Positions 8,666-16,547 of a DNA stretch of 64,000 nucleotides are shown here, piece by piece. This DNA comes from Dyadobacter fermentans DSM 18053 (lineage in GTDB: Bacteria; Bacteroidota; Bacteroidia; Cytophagales; Spirosomataceae): NCBI RefSeq assembly GCF_000023125.1, contig NC_013037.1, forward strand, positions 3,162,001 to 3,226,000, in the 5' to 3' direction. A program made the position numbers and the translations under genes. Within the stretch, counting starts at the first letter, position 1, and each line of letters starts with the position of its first letter. The notes beneath the pieces are model-generated. The model made no database searches. It saw only the letters and a list, made by a program, of their open reading frames with translations, and was not told the DNA's origin.

Positions 8666-9451
8666 TCAGTGTTTGCTGATCCAGTCGAGGATGTAATCGG
8701 CATCCTCTTTCCACGTGGGTTGGCCTAACACGTAGTGGTTGCGGCCGGGGAATTCTTTGTAATCTGTCACAGAGCCGTTTTGTTTGTAGGCTTTGAAGTT
8801 GCGGAGGTTCAGCGACGCGGGAATAATGTTGTCGAACTCGCCTGACGTGATCAGCAATGGCGCGTGCGCTTTTTTAAAATCCACCCGGGCTGCGGAAGTA
8901 ATACCGCCGCGCGCTACCGTTTTGGATTCAGGGATCACGTTTTCTTCCCAGGTTTGCATTTGCTCTTCCAGCGTCATGCCGTTGGTGAAGGCATATTGCC
9001 AGTCGGCGAGCGACATCAGATATGTTTTTTTCAATGAGGTAAACAATCCGAACACTTTATAACCCGCTTTCAGGAACGAGAATTCGTAGGGGATCACACC
9101 TTGCGGCGGAACGGGGTGGATGGCGATACCGGCAACGCCCAGGTCGCGGTTGATCAGGATCTGGGTGATCAGCCCGCCGAGCGAGTGCCCGATGATAATC
9201 GGTTTTTCGGGTAATGCTTTGATGAAATTGGCATAATGGTCGACCAGCTCTTTAAATGTGAGACCGGCCAGCGCGGTATCATTCGGTTGTCTGTCTCTCA
9301 GCTCGGCAGCGGGGGCATCTTTGTGGGGCCAGGCAGGCGCATAGGTGGTGTATCCCTGGTTTTCAAAATAGGCTTTCCATTGGTCCCAGCCATTGTGGCT
9401 TACAAATGCACCTGTTACAAAAACGACGGTTTTGGTGTTATTGGCTTTCAT
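8666..9451 (-). CDS. Alpha/beta hydrolase
   Basis: A 261-residue alpha/beta hydrolase fold protein without a signal peptide. The oxyanion region starts VVFVTGAFVSHNGWDQW near residue 9. The nucleophile elbow is GHSLGG near residue 93, with serine as nucleophile. The acid and histidine probably come from GEFDNIIP (near 212) and GRNHYVLG (near 241). The substrate is not predictable; the closest general class is esterase/lipase-like hydrolases. The gene is downstream of a Crp-type regulator on the same strand, with a small palindrome between them, so it may be controlled by that regulator. Confidence 0.88.
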   Translation of the reverse strand: MKANNTKTVVFVTGAFVSHNGWDQWKAYFENQGYTTYAPAWPHKDAPAAELRDRQPNDTALAGLTFKELVDHYANFIKALPEKPIIIGHSLGGLITQILINRDLGVAGIAIHPVPPQGVIPYEFSFLKAGYKVFGLFTSLKKTYLMSLADWQYAFTNGMTLEEQMQTWEENVIPESKTVARGGITSAARVDFKKAHAPLLITSGEFDNIIPASLNLRNFKAYKQNGSVTDYKEFPGRNHYVLGQPTWKEDADYILDWISKH

Positions 9452-9532
9452 GATTTCTATCGGTTAAAAGTTGATTTTTCGTCTCGTTCAATCTTTGAAC
9501 ATGACAAAATTCAGCACGTTAGCCGACTATAT

Positions 9533-9550
9533 TCTTAACCGAAGTTAAGA
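9533..9550. promoter_or_regulatory. Palindrome between regulator and hydrolase genes
   Basis: Perfect 7-base arms TCTTAAC and GTTAAGA flank a CGAA centre. It lies 4 bases after the Crp-family gene stop and about 80 bases upstream of the hydrolase start. It could be a regulator site or a weak stem-loop at the end of the regulator gene; the sequence alone does not decide. Confidence 0.35.
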
Positions 9551-9553
9551 TCG

Positions 9554-10141
9554 TCATTTGCCCACCATTCTTTTCCTTATCCGGCTCAGCGAAGGAGCCT
9601 GAATGCCTAAGTATGAGGCGATATGGTACAAGGGAACATTGCTAAAAATATCGGGATGGTTACGGATCAGTTCGAGATAGCGCTGCTCGGGCGTGCGGAA
9701 CATGAACTCCTCGGCGCGGTTCATGGCCAGGTTAAATGCGGTTTCCGCGACCAGCCGCCCGAACCGCTCCCAATGGTGCGACTTGGCATAAAGCTCGTTC
9801 AGGTGGTTGACGTGAATGTAAAGCACCGTCGCGCCCGTCATCGACTCGGTGTAATAGCTGCACGGCGTTTGCGTCACGAAGCTTTTATACGCCACCACGA
9901 CCTGGTTTTTTGAAAAGAAAAATACATTCTTCTCCTCTGCCGATTCTTCATCGATGTAATAGGTGCGGAACACGCCGTCAAGAATGAAGCCCAGGTACTT
10001 GCAAACGTTTTTATACTCGTTGTAAAACTCCCCTTTGCCGTAGGTCTTCCGCTGCCAGTACGGCGCCGATAGTTCGAACGCCTCCGCGTCGATGCCTGCA
10101 AACTGATTGAGCGCGTAATTCAGGACTTGTGTTTCGGTCAT
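9554..10141 (-). CDS. Crp/Fnr family transcriptional regulator
   Basis: A 195-residue regulator when started at ATG 10141; the frame stays open to 10237 but the extra residues do not fit the family. Residues about 25-115 form the cyclic-nucleotide-binding-like beta roll (YGKGEFYNEYKNVCKYLGFI, then FRTYYIDEESAEEKNVFFF). Residues about 140-195 hold the winged helix-turn-helix (TPEQRYLELIRNHPDIFSNV then HIASYLGIQAPSLSRIRKRM). No iron-sulfur cysteines are present. It belongs to the common Bacteroidota single-domain effectors of unknown ligand. The alpha/beta hydrolase gene follows on the same strand. Confidence 0.88.
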   Translation of the reverse strand: MTETQVLNYALNQFAGIDAEAFELSAPYWQRKTYGKGEFYNEYKNVCKYLGFILDGVFRTYYIDEESAEEKNVFFFSKNQVVVAYKSFVTQTPCSYYTESMTGATVLYIHVNHLNELYAKSHHWERFGRLVAETAFNLAMNRAEEFMFRTPEQRYLELIRNHPDIFSNVPLYHIASYLGIQAPSLSRIRKRMVGK

Positions 10142-10336
10142 GACTAAGTTGAATAAACGTATATTCCAAAAATAGCCAGCAAATGAATGATTTCCGAGCG
10201 GAAATGCCAGCCGGGCCTTGAAAAGCCTGCGGGCCATACAAAAACCTCATTTTCAGCTACCTAAAATGATGATTATTCGTTAAATTTGATACACCTCCCC
10301 TGACGATGCAGCTTCGGACTTCAAACATTTCTGGCT

Positions 10337-11590
10337 ATGCTGAGAAAGATTCTACCGCTCGTGTTGGTTTTCCTGTCGCAAATCTGCCTCGCAAACCAGA
10401 TCCTCATCCCGATGGATAATGCCCAAACGAACCATTTGAAAGCCTACGGACTGGCCTACATTCTGCTGAAAGGGGATGTGGAAGTGGAATGGCTGCTCAA
10501 TTACCGCGGCGGCAGTTTTAAGGTGCAGTACTCCAAATCCATTGAAAATGAATGCAAACTGAGGGCGGTTGCCTACGAAGTTCTGTCCGAGGCCGCGAGC
10601 GCGCAGATCGTGAGCGAGATCAGCAATCCCAATGTAAACATGGATGTGGTAAAGCTGTTTAAAGCGGCAAAAATTGCGGTGTATTCTCCGATCAAGATCA
10701 GTCCGGCCGAGTTCGAGAATACCGACGCCGTACTGCTCGTGCTCAAATACGCCGAAATCCCTTTCGAAGTGATCTACGACGAGGAAATCCTGCGCGGCGA
10801 CCTGCCCAAATACGACTGGCTGCATTTGCACCACGAAGATTTCACAGGGCAATTCGGCAAAAACCTTCGCCGCACGAGCGAGGCCGACATCAAAGCGCAG
10901 GAAGCCATCGCCAACCGGTACGGGTATTCCAAAGTTCCTAAAATGAAACTCGCCGTCGCGAAGGCCATTAAAGAGTTTTGCGCGGGCGGCGGATTTCTGT
11001 TCGCGATGTGCTCCGGAGCGGAAACGTTCGACATTGCGCTGGCAGCCGAAGGTATCGACATTGTGGACAACCTCGACGGCGACGGCATCGACCCCGACGC
11101 CCAGTCCAGGCTAGATTTCGACAAAACCTTCGCGTTTTACAACTTCAAACTGCAACTCGACGAATATGACGGGATGAACTTTTCGGACATCAACTCGGCA
11201 GCGGGCCGATACCGCGGCTGGGGCGAAAACGATGCATACTTCTCCCTTTTCGACTTTTCGGCCAAATGGGACGTCATTCCGGCCATGCTGGTGCAAAACC
11301 ACGAGCATCTGATCCGCGAATTTTTCGGGCAAACCACCGCATTCTCAAAATACACCGTCAAACCGAGCTCGCTCGTGATGGGTACCAGCAGCACTTCCGA
11401 CCGTTACATTTACGGCGAACTCGGCCGTGGTCAATGGACCTTCTACGGCGGCCACGATCCCGAAGGCCGCGGCGGAGGCGGCCGCCGCATGCCCACCGAC
11501 CTCAACCTCTACCCCAATTCCCCCGGTTACCGGCTGATATTGAACAACGTGCTGTTTCCTTCGGCCAGGAAGAAGAAACGGAAGACTTGA
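10337..11590 (+). CDS. Exported class I amidotransferase-like protein (often labelled asparagine synthetase B)
   Basis: A 417-residue protein with a signal peptide (MLRKILPLVLVFLSQICLAN). Conserved blocks include ILIPMDNAQTNHLKAYGLAY right after cleavage, LLNYRGGSF, and FCAGGGFLFAMCSGAETFD near residue 215. The last block looks like the cysteine nucleophile elbow of class I glutamine amidotransferase-like folds. My recollection is that homologues in Cytophagales are commonly labelled asparagine synthetase B, but I see no ATP-pyrophosphatase domain, and the protein is exported, so that name is doubtful. The C-terminal GHDPEGRGGGGRRMPTDL block also looks conserved. Function unknown. Confidence 0.7.
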   Translation: MLRKILPLVLVFLSQICLANQILIPMDNAQTNHLKAYGLAYILLKGDVEVEWLLNYRGGSFKVQYSKSIENECKLRAVAYEVLSEAASAQIVSEISNPNVNMDVVKLFKAAKIAVYSPIKISPAEFENTDAVLLVLKYAEIPFEVIYDEEILRGDLPKYDWLHLHHEDFTGQFGKNLRRTSEADIKAQEAIANRYGYSKVPKMKLAVAKAIKEFCAGGGFLFAMCSGAETFDIALAAEGIDIVDNLDGDGIDPDAQSRLDFDKTFAFYNFKLQLDEYDGMNFSDINSAAGRYRGWGENDAYFSLFDFSAKWDVIPAMLVQNHEHLIREFFGQTTAFSKYTVKPSSLVMGTSSTSDRYIYGELGRGQWTFYGGHDPEGRGGGGRRMPTDLNLYPNSPGYRLILNNVLFPSARKKKRKT

Positions 11591-11690
11591 TAATTAACAG
11601 CTGCCGGTTGCTCATTGAGTATTGTACATCGGACATTTGCCGTTGACTTACAGGCGTACTGGACTAGATTTGCGACAAATAACGCCACGT

Positions 11691-12281
11691 ATGCAAGCTC
11701 CCATAACACACATTAGCCAGCTGGATCTAAATGGAACCTACACATACGCGGATTAATACCAATGGGAATTTCATGAACGCGTGGAGCTAATCCATGGTAG
11801 GATTTACAAGATGGTATCTTCGCCTGGCACGCTACATCAGTGCATCTTAGGCAGATTCTGTTTGAGATTATTTGAATATTTCAAAAGTCGACAATTAATC
11901 CTTCTATCCGCTCCATTTGACGTACGCCTGCCGGGGAAAGATCAAAGCACGGCAGATGAAGACGTCCTCTCCGTCGTGCAACCAGACATCTGTGTTTGTG
12001 AAGAATCAAAACTTGACGAACGTGGATGCATAGGAGCGCCGGAATTGGTTATCGAAATTCTTCTCCCGGACTATTCGAAGACTGAACTACACAATAAGTT
12101 CGATTTATACCAGGAAAGTGGTGTCAGAGAATATTGGATTGTCCAACCCGCCTATCAAAACGTATTGCTATTCACGCTCAGCACTAACGGTAAATACATT
12201 GATTCCAAACCTGCAACTGAGGTCCTCCATTCCGTCACATTCCCCGACCTCACAATCGATTTAAAAGAAATTTTCAGTTAG
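11691..12281 (+). pseudogene. Uma2 family (DUF820) gene with an early nonsense codon
   Basis: An ATG at 11691 begins a frame that encodes the normal Uma2 N-terminus, interrupted by TAA at codon 22 (11754-11756). The frame continues without change after it: TYTYAD, stop, YQWEFHERVELIHGRIYKM. A tyrosine codon changed to TAA would explain it. Translation could restart at GTG 11781, giving 166 residues that keep the PD-(D/E)XK-like core (PDICVCEE, GAPELVIEI, HNKFDLYQESGVREYWIV) but lack the first 30 residues. Uma2 proteins are very common, poorly understood nuclease-fold proteins. The 3' end overlaps the convergent MarR-GNAT gene by four bases. Confidence 0.72.
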
Positions 12282-13222
12282 CTTAACACCAGCTCCATTT
12301 TAATATCCGCCCGCTTAAAGTTATGCCCGATAAGAGGCACTTCTGCAAAACCGAGCTTTTTGTAAAGATTAATCCCTGCCGCCGAGCCTTTGCGGTTCGA
12401 GTACAGAATTACCTTGGCAGCACCCAGCTCCCGCGCTTTGTCGATCACCGCATTACCCAGCAGATCGCCGATCTTCTTGCCCCGCATGCTTTTTGAAACC
12501 GTCATTTTGCTCATTTCCACTACATCTCCATTGCGTTTTAATGCACAGGTACCGACGGGCTCGTCGCCGTACAATGCGATCAGGATGGCTCCGCCGTCTT
12601 TCAAATAGTAGGTTTCGGGATCTGAAAGCGTCTTTTCATCTTCCGGTTCCACTTCATAGGTTTCCGAAATCCAGGCGTAATTGAGGTCGTAAAATGCCTT
12701 TGCATACTCCGGTTGGTAATCCACAATGCGGATTGCGGCATTGGTTTCCTCATTTTCCATCCGTTTGTAGCGCTCAAAAAACCCTTCTTTTTTCAATTGG
12801 TACTCTGTTTCGTCCATGGCTTGTAACAGGTGATTGGCATTATCGATAATTTGTTCGGCTGTTTTGCGGATTTTCTCCCAAACGGGCTGCATTTGCGCCA
12901 CGAGCTTGTTGGCCTTCTTTGTGAGCCGGACCATTCGCTTCCTCGTGTCGCGCGCGTCCCTGAACGATTCCACCAGCCCTTCCTTTTCCAGTTCCTTTAA
13001 AAGCGTAATCGTGGAAGGATGTGCATACCCGATTTCCTCTGAAAGCTCCATGATCCCCAGCGCCCCTTTCGCATGCAGTGCATAAACAATCGGAAACCAT
13101 TTCGGCTCGAAACTGATACCGTTATGCTGATAAATGAGCACGCCGTCCTTGCGAAACTGGTCGCTCAGGCGTTGCAGTCGGGTAGAGATAGCCAGGGCTC
13201 CTACTTCATTGAAGATGTTCAT
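12278..13222 (-). CDS. MarR-type regulator fused to GNAT acetyltransferase
   Basis: A 314-residue two-domain protein. Residues about 1-145 form a MarR winged helix domain (IMELSEEIGYAHPSTITLLK as recognition region, then RDTRKRMVRLTKKA as the wing). Residues about 165-314 form a GNAT acetyltransferase (TCALKRNGDVVEMSKMTVSK, then the acetyl-CoA loop RGKKIGDLLGNAVIDKARE and a C-terminal LYKKLGFAEVPL). Such fusions form a recognised family in which the regulator may sense or modify a small molecule. A perfect palindrome 31 bases upstream of the start suggests autoregulation. Confidence 0.9.
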   Translation of the reverse strand: MNIFNEVGALAISTRLQRLSDQFRKDGVLIYQHNGISFEPKWFPIVYALHAKGALGIMELSEEIGYAHPSTITLLKELEKEGLVESFRDARDTRKRMVRLTKKANKLVAQMQPVWEKIRKTAEQIIDNANHLLQAMDETEYQLKKEGFFERYKRMENEETNAAIRIVDYQPEYAKAFYDLNYAWISETYEVEPEDEKTLSDPETYYLKDGGAILIALYGDEPVGTCALKRNGDVVEMSKMTVSKSMRGKKIGDLLGNAVIDKARELGAAKVILYSNRKGSAAGINLYKKLGFAEVPLIGHNFKRADIKMELVLS

Positions 13223-13252
13223 TTCCTACGACGTTAAAATTCGAGTTCAAAT

Positions 13253-13272
13253 ATACGTAGGAGCCTACGTAT
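13253..13272. promoter_or_regulatory. Candidate operator for the MarR-GNAT gene
   Basis: Nine-base perfect arms ATACGTAGG and CCTACGTAT are separated by two bases (AG). The site is 31 bases upstream of the MarR-GNAT ATG, the usual position and size for a MarR dimer site. Confidence 0.6.
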
Positions 13273-13340
13273 TATCCAACGGTTAGGGCATTTTGGAGTG
13301 ATTTTTCTTTTGGTTAAATTTGGTAAAAACTGAAAAACTT

Positions 13341-13562
13341 ATGAGCTCAGCAATGATAATGGCAGCTTTTATGTCACTTCCGGAGGATTTGCAGGAAAAG
13401 GCATAAGAGTATATTATTTCGTTAAAAAACGAGGCACGTCAGCGACTTTTGGACCAACATGGAGGAAAGCTGCCGCCTCGACAGTTCGGGCTTCATAAGG
13501 GAAAGTATATCATGGCACCTGACTTCGACGAACCGCTGGAAGATTTTGAAGACTATATGTAA
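13341..13562 (+). pseudogene. DUF2281-type antitoxin, interrupted by a stop codon
   Basis: A 74-codon frame from ATG 13341 to TAA 13560-13562 is broken by TAA at codon 22 (13404-13406). Around the break it reads LPEDLQEKA, stop, EYIISLKNEARQ. The C-terminus GKYIMAPDFDEPLEDFEDYM is the usual ending of DUF2281 antitoxins paired with PIN toxins. A glutamate, glutamine or similar codon changed to TAA would account for it. The broken partner toxin follows with no gap. It lies between the MarR-GNAT gene and lpxB. Confidence 0.7.
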
Positions 13563-13646
13563 ATGAGATACTTATTGGACACACACACTCTAATCTGTTT
13601 AATCGAGGCAACCCACTCCTCGAAGAGTCAGAAACGACTTTGGTAA
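13563..13646 (+). pseudogene. PIN-domain toxin remnant, frameshifted and truncated
   Basis: The 27-residue frame starting MRYLLDTHTLICLIEATHSS begins on the base after the DUF2281 stop. MRYLLDTHTLIxxxE is the N-terminus of PIN (VapC-like) toxins, with the first catalytic aspartate in LLDTH. After LIE the family usually reads GNPLL; here that reading appears in the next frame (GAG, GC missing one base, AAC CCA CTC CTC), so one base seems lost near 13612. Only the first part of the domain remains before lpxB begins. No toxin activity is expected. Confidence 0.65.
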
Positions 13647-13647
13647 G

Positions 13648-14754
13648 TTATCGGAGATATTTAACGATCAATCCCCCCGTCCGCTCGGAAGCTCCCGGGC
13701 CGCCAACCAGCTTCGCAAGCTGCTGGTAATCCTGCATTTGCTTCTCGTGCTGCTCACCGCCGGGAAGAATGCGCTGCAATTCCAAGACAAGGTTCCTCTC
13801 ATTCAACTCATCCTGGATCAGCTCCCTAACCGCCTCTTTTTCCAAAATCAAATTCACCAGCGAAATGAACGGAATGCGGATCAGCCGCTTGGCCAATGCG
13901 TAGGAAATGGCGCTGGTGCGGTAGCAAACAACTTCCGGCACTTTGAGCAATGCAGTTTCCAAAGTGGCGGTACCCGAGGTTACAAGTGCCGCGTCTGCTA
14001 CGGAAAGGAGGTCGTAAGTGCTTTCATAAACGATGGTCGCCTTGCCGCTGGATAAGTAGTGATCGTACAATTCCGAAGGCAGGTTTTTAACACCCGCGAT
14101 TACATATTGATACCCCGGAAAATGCTTCTGCGTGGTAAGCATCGTGTTGAGCATGCCGGTGATTTCCTGCCTGCGGCTGCCGGGGAGCAGGGCGATAATG
14201 GGCCGGTCGTCGAGACCGTGCTTCGTCCGAAATGCGGGGTCGGGCGTGAATGCCGCGATGGCGTCCATGAGCGGGTTGCCCACGTAGTCGACGTCATAGT
14301 CGTATTCTTTGTAAAAATCTATTTCAAACGGGAAGATGACGAACATATGGTCCACGTTCGCCTTGATTTTCCAGGCGCGCTTCTGGTTCCACGCCCATAC
14401 TTTGGGGGAAATGTAGTAAAACACTTTCAGTCCCCGCGACTTGGCGAATGAAGCAATGCGCAGGTTGAAGCCCGGATAATCAATCAGGATCAATGCATCG
14501 GGCTGATAATCGAGGATGTCCGCCTTGCATTTTTTGAGGAAGCCGGTGATCGTCCGGAGGTTCATCACCACTTCCAGGAACCCCATGAACGCCGTGTCTT
14601 TGTAATGCGTGACGAGCTGCATACCCTCGGCCACCATCATATCGCCGCCCCAACCCCTAAACTCGGCATCGGGATCGTTGGCCCTGATGCCCTTGATCAG
14701 GTTGGAGCCGTGAAGGTCGCCCGAGCGTTCGCCGGCGATCAGGTAATATTTCAT
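13648..14754 (-). CDS. lpxB: Lipid-A-disaccharide synthase
   Basis: A 368-residue glycosyltransferase of family GT19 from ATG 14754 (a TTG two codons upstream is less likely). It joins UDP-2,3-diacylglucosamine and lipid X to form lipid A disaccharide at the inner face of the cytoplasmic membrane. The signature start MKYYLIAGERSGDLHGSNLI, the ALILIDYPGFNLRIASFAK block, YYISPKVWAWNQKR and the nucleotide-site ALLPGSRRQEI are all present. Length is normal. It follows queD on the same strand with a 36-base gap. Its 3' end abuts the dead PIN gene. Confidence 0.95.
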   Translation of the reverse strand: MKYYLIAGERSGDLHGSNLIKGIRANDPDAEFRGWGGDMMVAEGMQLVTHYKDTAFMGFLEVVMNLRTITGFLKKCKADILDYQPDALILIDYPGFNLRIASFAKSRGLKVFYYISPKVWAWNQKRAWKIKANVDHMFVIFPFEIDFYKEYDYDVDYVGNPLMDAIAAFTPDPAFRTKHGLDDRPIIALLPGSRRQEITGMLNTMLTTQKHFPGYQYVIAGVKNLPSELYDHYLSSGKATIVYESTYDLLSVADAALVTSGTATLETALLKVPEVVCYRTSAISYALAKRLIRIPFISLVNLILEKEAVRELIQDELNERNLVLELQRILPGGEQHEKQMQDYQQLAKLVGGPGASERTGGLIVKYLR

Positions 14755-14790
14755 AGGCAATCGGCTATGGGTCGGCGGCTGGCGCTGCGG

Positions 14791-15210
14791 CTACTCGCCG
14801 TAGTACTCCACGAAGTTCTTCGGTGTTTCTATGAGCTTGATATAGTGCAGTTTCGCATTAGGAGCGGCCTGTTCGATGGCCGGCGCCAGGATGTTCCATA
14901 TTTCCATCACGAATATCTCGCAGGAGGCCATTTTGCCTTGCATGAAGTCCACATCGAGGTTCAGGTTCTTATGGTCCACCTTGTCCACGATCTGCCGTTT
15001 CATGATATCGCCCAGCACTTTCAGGTCGATCACGAAACCGGTTTCAGGGTCAGGCTTGCCTTTTACCGTAACAATCAACTCAAAATTATGCCCATGCCAG
15101 TTGTTGTTGGCACAGGGGCCGAACACTTCCTGGTTTTTCTCTTCACTCCACGCCGGGTTATAAAGCCTGTGCGCCGCATTGAAATGCTCTTTTCTTGTTA
15201 CGTAAATCAT
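14791..15210 (-). CDS. queD: 6-carboxytetrahydropterin synthase (QueD/PTPS family)
   Basis: A 139-residue enzyme when started at ATG 15210 (MIYVTRKEHFNAAHRLYN); an earlier ATG at 15243 adds 11 residues not usual in the family. QueD converts dihydroneopterin triphosphate to 6-carboxytetrahydropterin on the way to queuosine. The zinc ligands are the histidine in FNAAH and the pair in NNNWHGHNFEL; the catalytic cysteine region is FGPCANNN. The later DHKNLNLDVDF block is also typical. PTPS used for other pterins is possible, but the cysteine-containing form fits QueD. It is upstream of lpxB on the same strand. Confidence 0.85.
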   Translation of the reverse strand: MIYVTRKEHFNAAHRLYNPAWSEEKNQEVFGPCANNNWHGHNFELIVTVKGKPDPETGFVIDLKVLGDIMKRQIVDKVDHKNLNLDVDFMQGKMASCEIFVMEIWNILAPAIEQAAPNAKLHYIKLIETPKNFVEYYGE

Positions 15211-15387
15211 AAAACTTCCTGCCACTTGATAATTCTGGTGCAAAATTACAGCTTGTATCCGTAGTTTTGTTTCTTAACAAGCGGATAACTAAAAAAAATC
15301 CTATTTCGCACTTAATATTTAAGAGTAGATCGGCGCGTTCCATTGCTCTTATCTGGCATTCTTTTTACAGTTAAACATATAATCTCG

Positions 15388-16353
15388 ATGATTATCGTAA
15401 CAGGAGCAGCCGGCTTTATTGGCAGCGGGCTTATCAGCCGCCTCAATCAGGACGGCTTTCAAAACATTATTGCAGTGGATGATTTTTCCAAAATCGAGAA
15501 GGCTGAAAACCTCGAAGGAAAGACCATCAAGGAAAAAGTAGAAAGGAATGCACTTTTCGAATGGCTGGATGCGAATAACCGCGACGTGGAATTCATTTTC
15601 CACATCGGTGCCCGCACCGACACCACGGAGTTCGACAAAGGAATTTTTGATGAACTGAATGTAAATTATTCCAAAGGCATCTGGGAAAAGTGTGTAGCTT
15701 ACCAGATTCCCCTCGTGTACGCATCGTCTGCGGCCACTTATGGCCTCGGCGAGCACGGCTACGACGACAACGAGGCGACCCTCGGCCAGTTGAAGCCCCT
15801 CAATCCTTACGGAGATTCTAAAAACGAGTTTGACAAATGGGCACTGGCACAGGAGAAGAAGCCGTTTTTCTGGGCAGGCCTCAAATTCTTCAACGTTTAC
15901 GGTCCGAACGAATACCATAAGGGACGCATGGCCTCGGTGATTTTCCATGCTTTTAACCAAATCAAAGCCACCGAAAAAATGAAGCTTTTCCGCTCGCACA
16001 ACCCGGATTTCAAAGATGGCGAGCAAATGCGCGACTTCATTTACGTAAAGGACCTGATCGACGTTTGCATTTTCTTCATGCACCACCGCAAAAACTCCGG
16101 CATTTATAACCTCGGAAGCGGCAAGGCACGGACTTTCAAGGACCTGGTTACGAACACATTCCACGCCATGGGCAAAACGCCGGACATTTCGTTTATCGAC
16201 ACCCCGGCCGACATCCGTGACAAGTATCAGTACTTTACGCAGGCCAATATGAGCAAGTTGCGCTCGATCGGATATACCCGCCCGTTCAGCACGCTCGAAG
16301 AAGGCATTGATGATTATGTGAAGAATTACCTTTCGTCCAGCGCATATCTTTAA
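15388..16353 (+). CDS. hldD: ADP-L-glycero-D-manno-heptose 6-epimerase
   Basis: A 321-residue extended SDR. The start at ATG 15388 places the NADP-binding GAAGFIGSG at the extreme N-terminus, as expected; an upstream ATG at 15343 adds 15 residues without homology. The enzyme epimerises ADP-D-glycero-manno-heptose for LPS inner core. Typical blocks are IFHIGARTDTTEFD, VYASSAATYGLGEHGYDD and the catalytic YGDSK, then FFNVYGPNEYHKGRMASVIF. These match RfaD/HldD rather than generic epimerases. It is divergent from queD and is followed by a strong terminator. Confidence 0.93.
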   Translation: MIIVTGAAGFIGSGLISRLNQDGFQNIIAVDDFSKIEKAENLEGKTIKEKVERNALFEWLDANNRDVEFIFHIGARTDTTEFDKGIFDELNVNYSKGIWEKCVAYQIPLVYASSAATYGLGEHGYDDNEATLGQLKPLNPYGDSKNEFDKWALAQEKKPFFWAGLKFFNVYGPNEYHKGRMASVIFHAFNQIKATEKMKLFRSHNPDFKDGEQMRDFIYVKDLIDVCIFFMHHRKNSGIYNLGSGKARTFKDLVTNTFHAMGKTPDISFIDTPADIRDKYQYFTQANMSKLRSIGYTRPFSTLEEGIDDYVKNYLSSSAYL

Positions 16354-16378
16354 GCTGCCGCTACGACCAAAAAATGTG

Positions 16379-16412
16379 AAAAGACCTGCCGCCGCGGGTC
16401 TTTTCTGTTTTT
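16379..16412 (+). terminator. Rho-independent terminator after hldD
   Basis: Eleven-base arms AAAAGACCTGC and GCGGGTCTTTT (one G-T pair) surround a CGCC loop and are followed by CTGTTTTT. It begins 26 bases after the hldD stop. Confidence 0.85.
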
Positions 16413-16547
16413 AGCAGCCCGTAACCTATTTCCTCCGCCAGCTGCCGGAATCTCCACAATTTTGCGTATTTTTGACCCTCTGATTAAACTCAATCCCACT
16501 TCTCTGTGTTAGGATATTAGCAAACACAGTGTGACTTTATTACGACT

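Noticed and set aside
16467..16474. TATTTTTG as sufB promoter
   Set aside because: No TTG at the proper distance upstream, so it was not listed as a feature.
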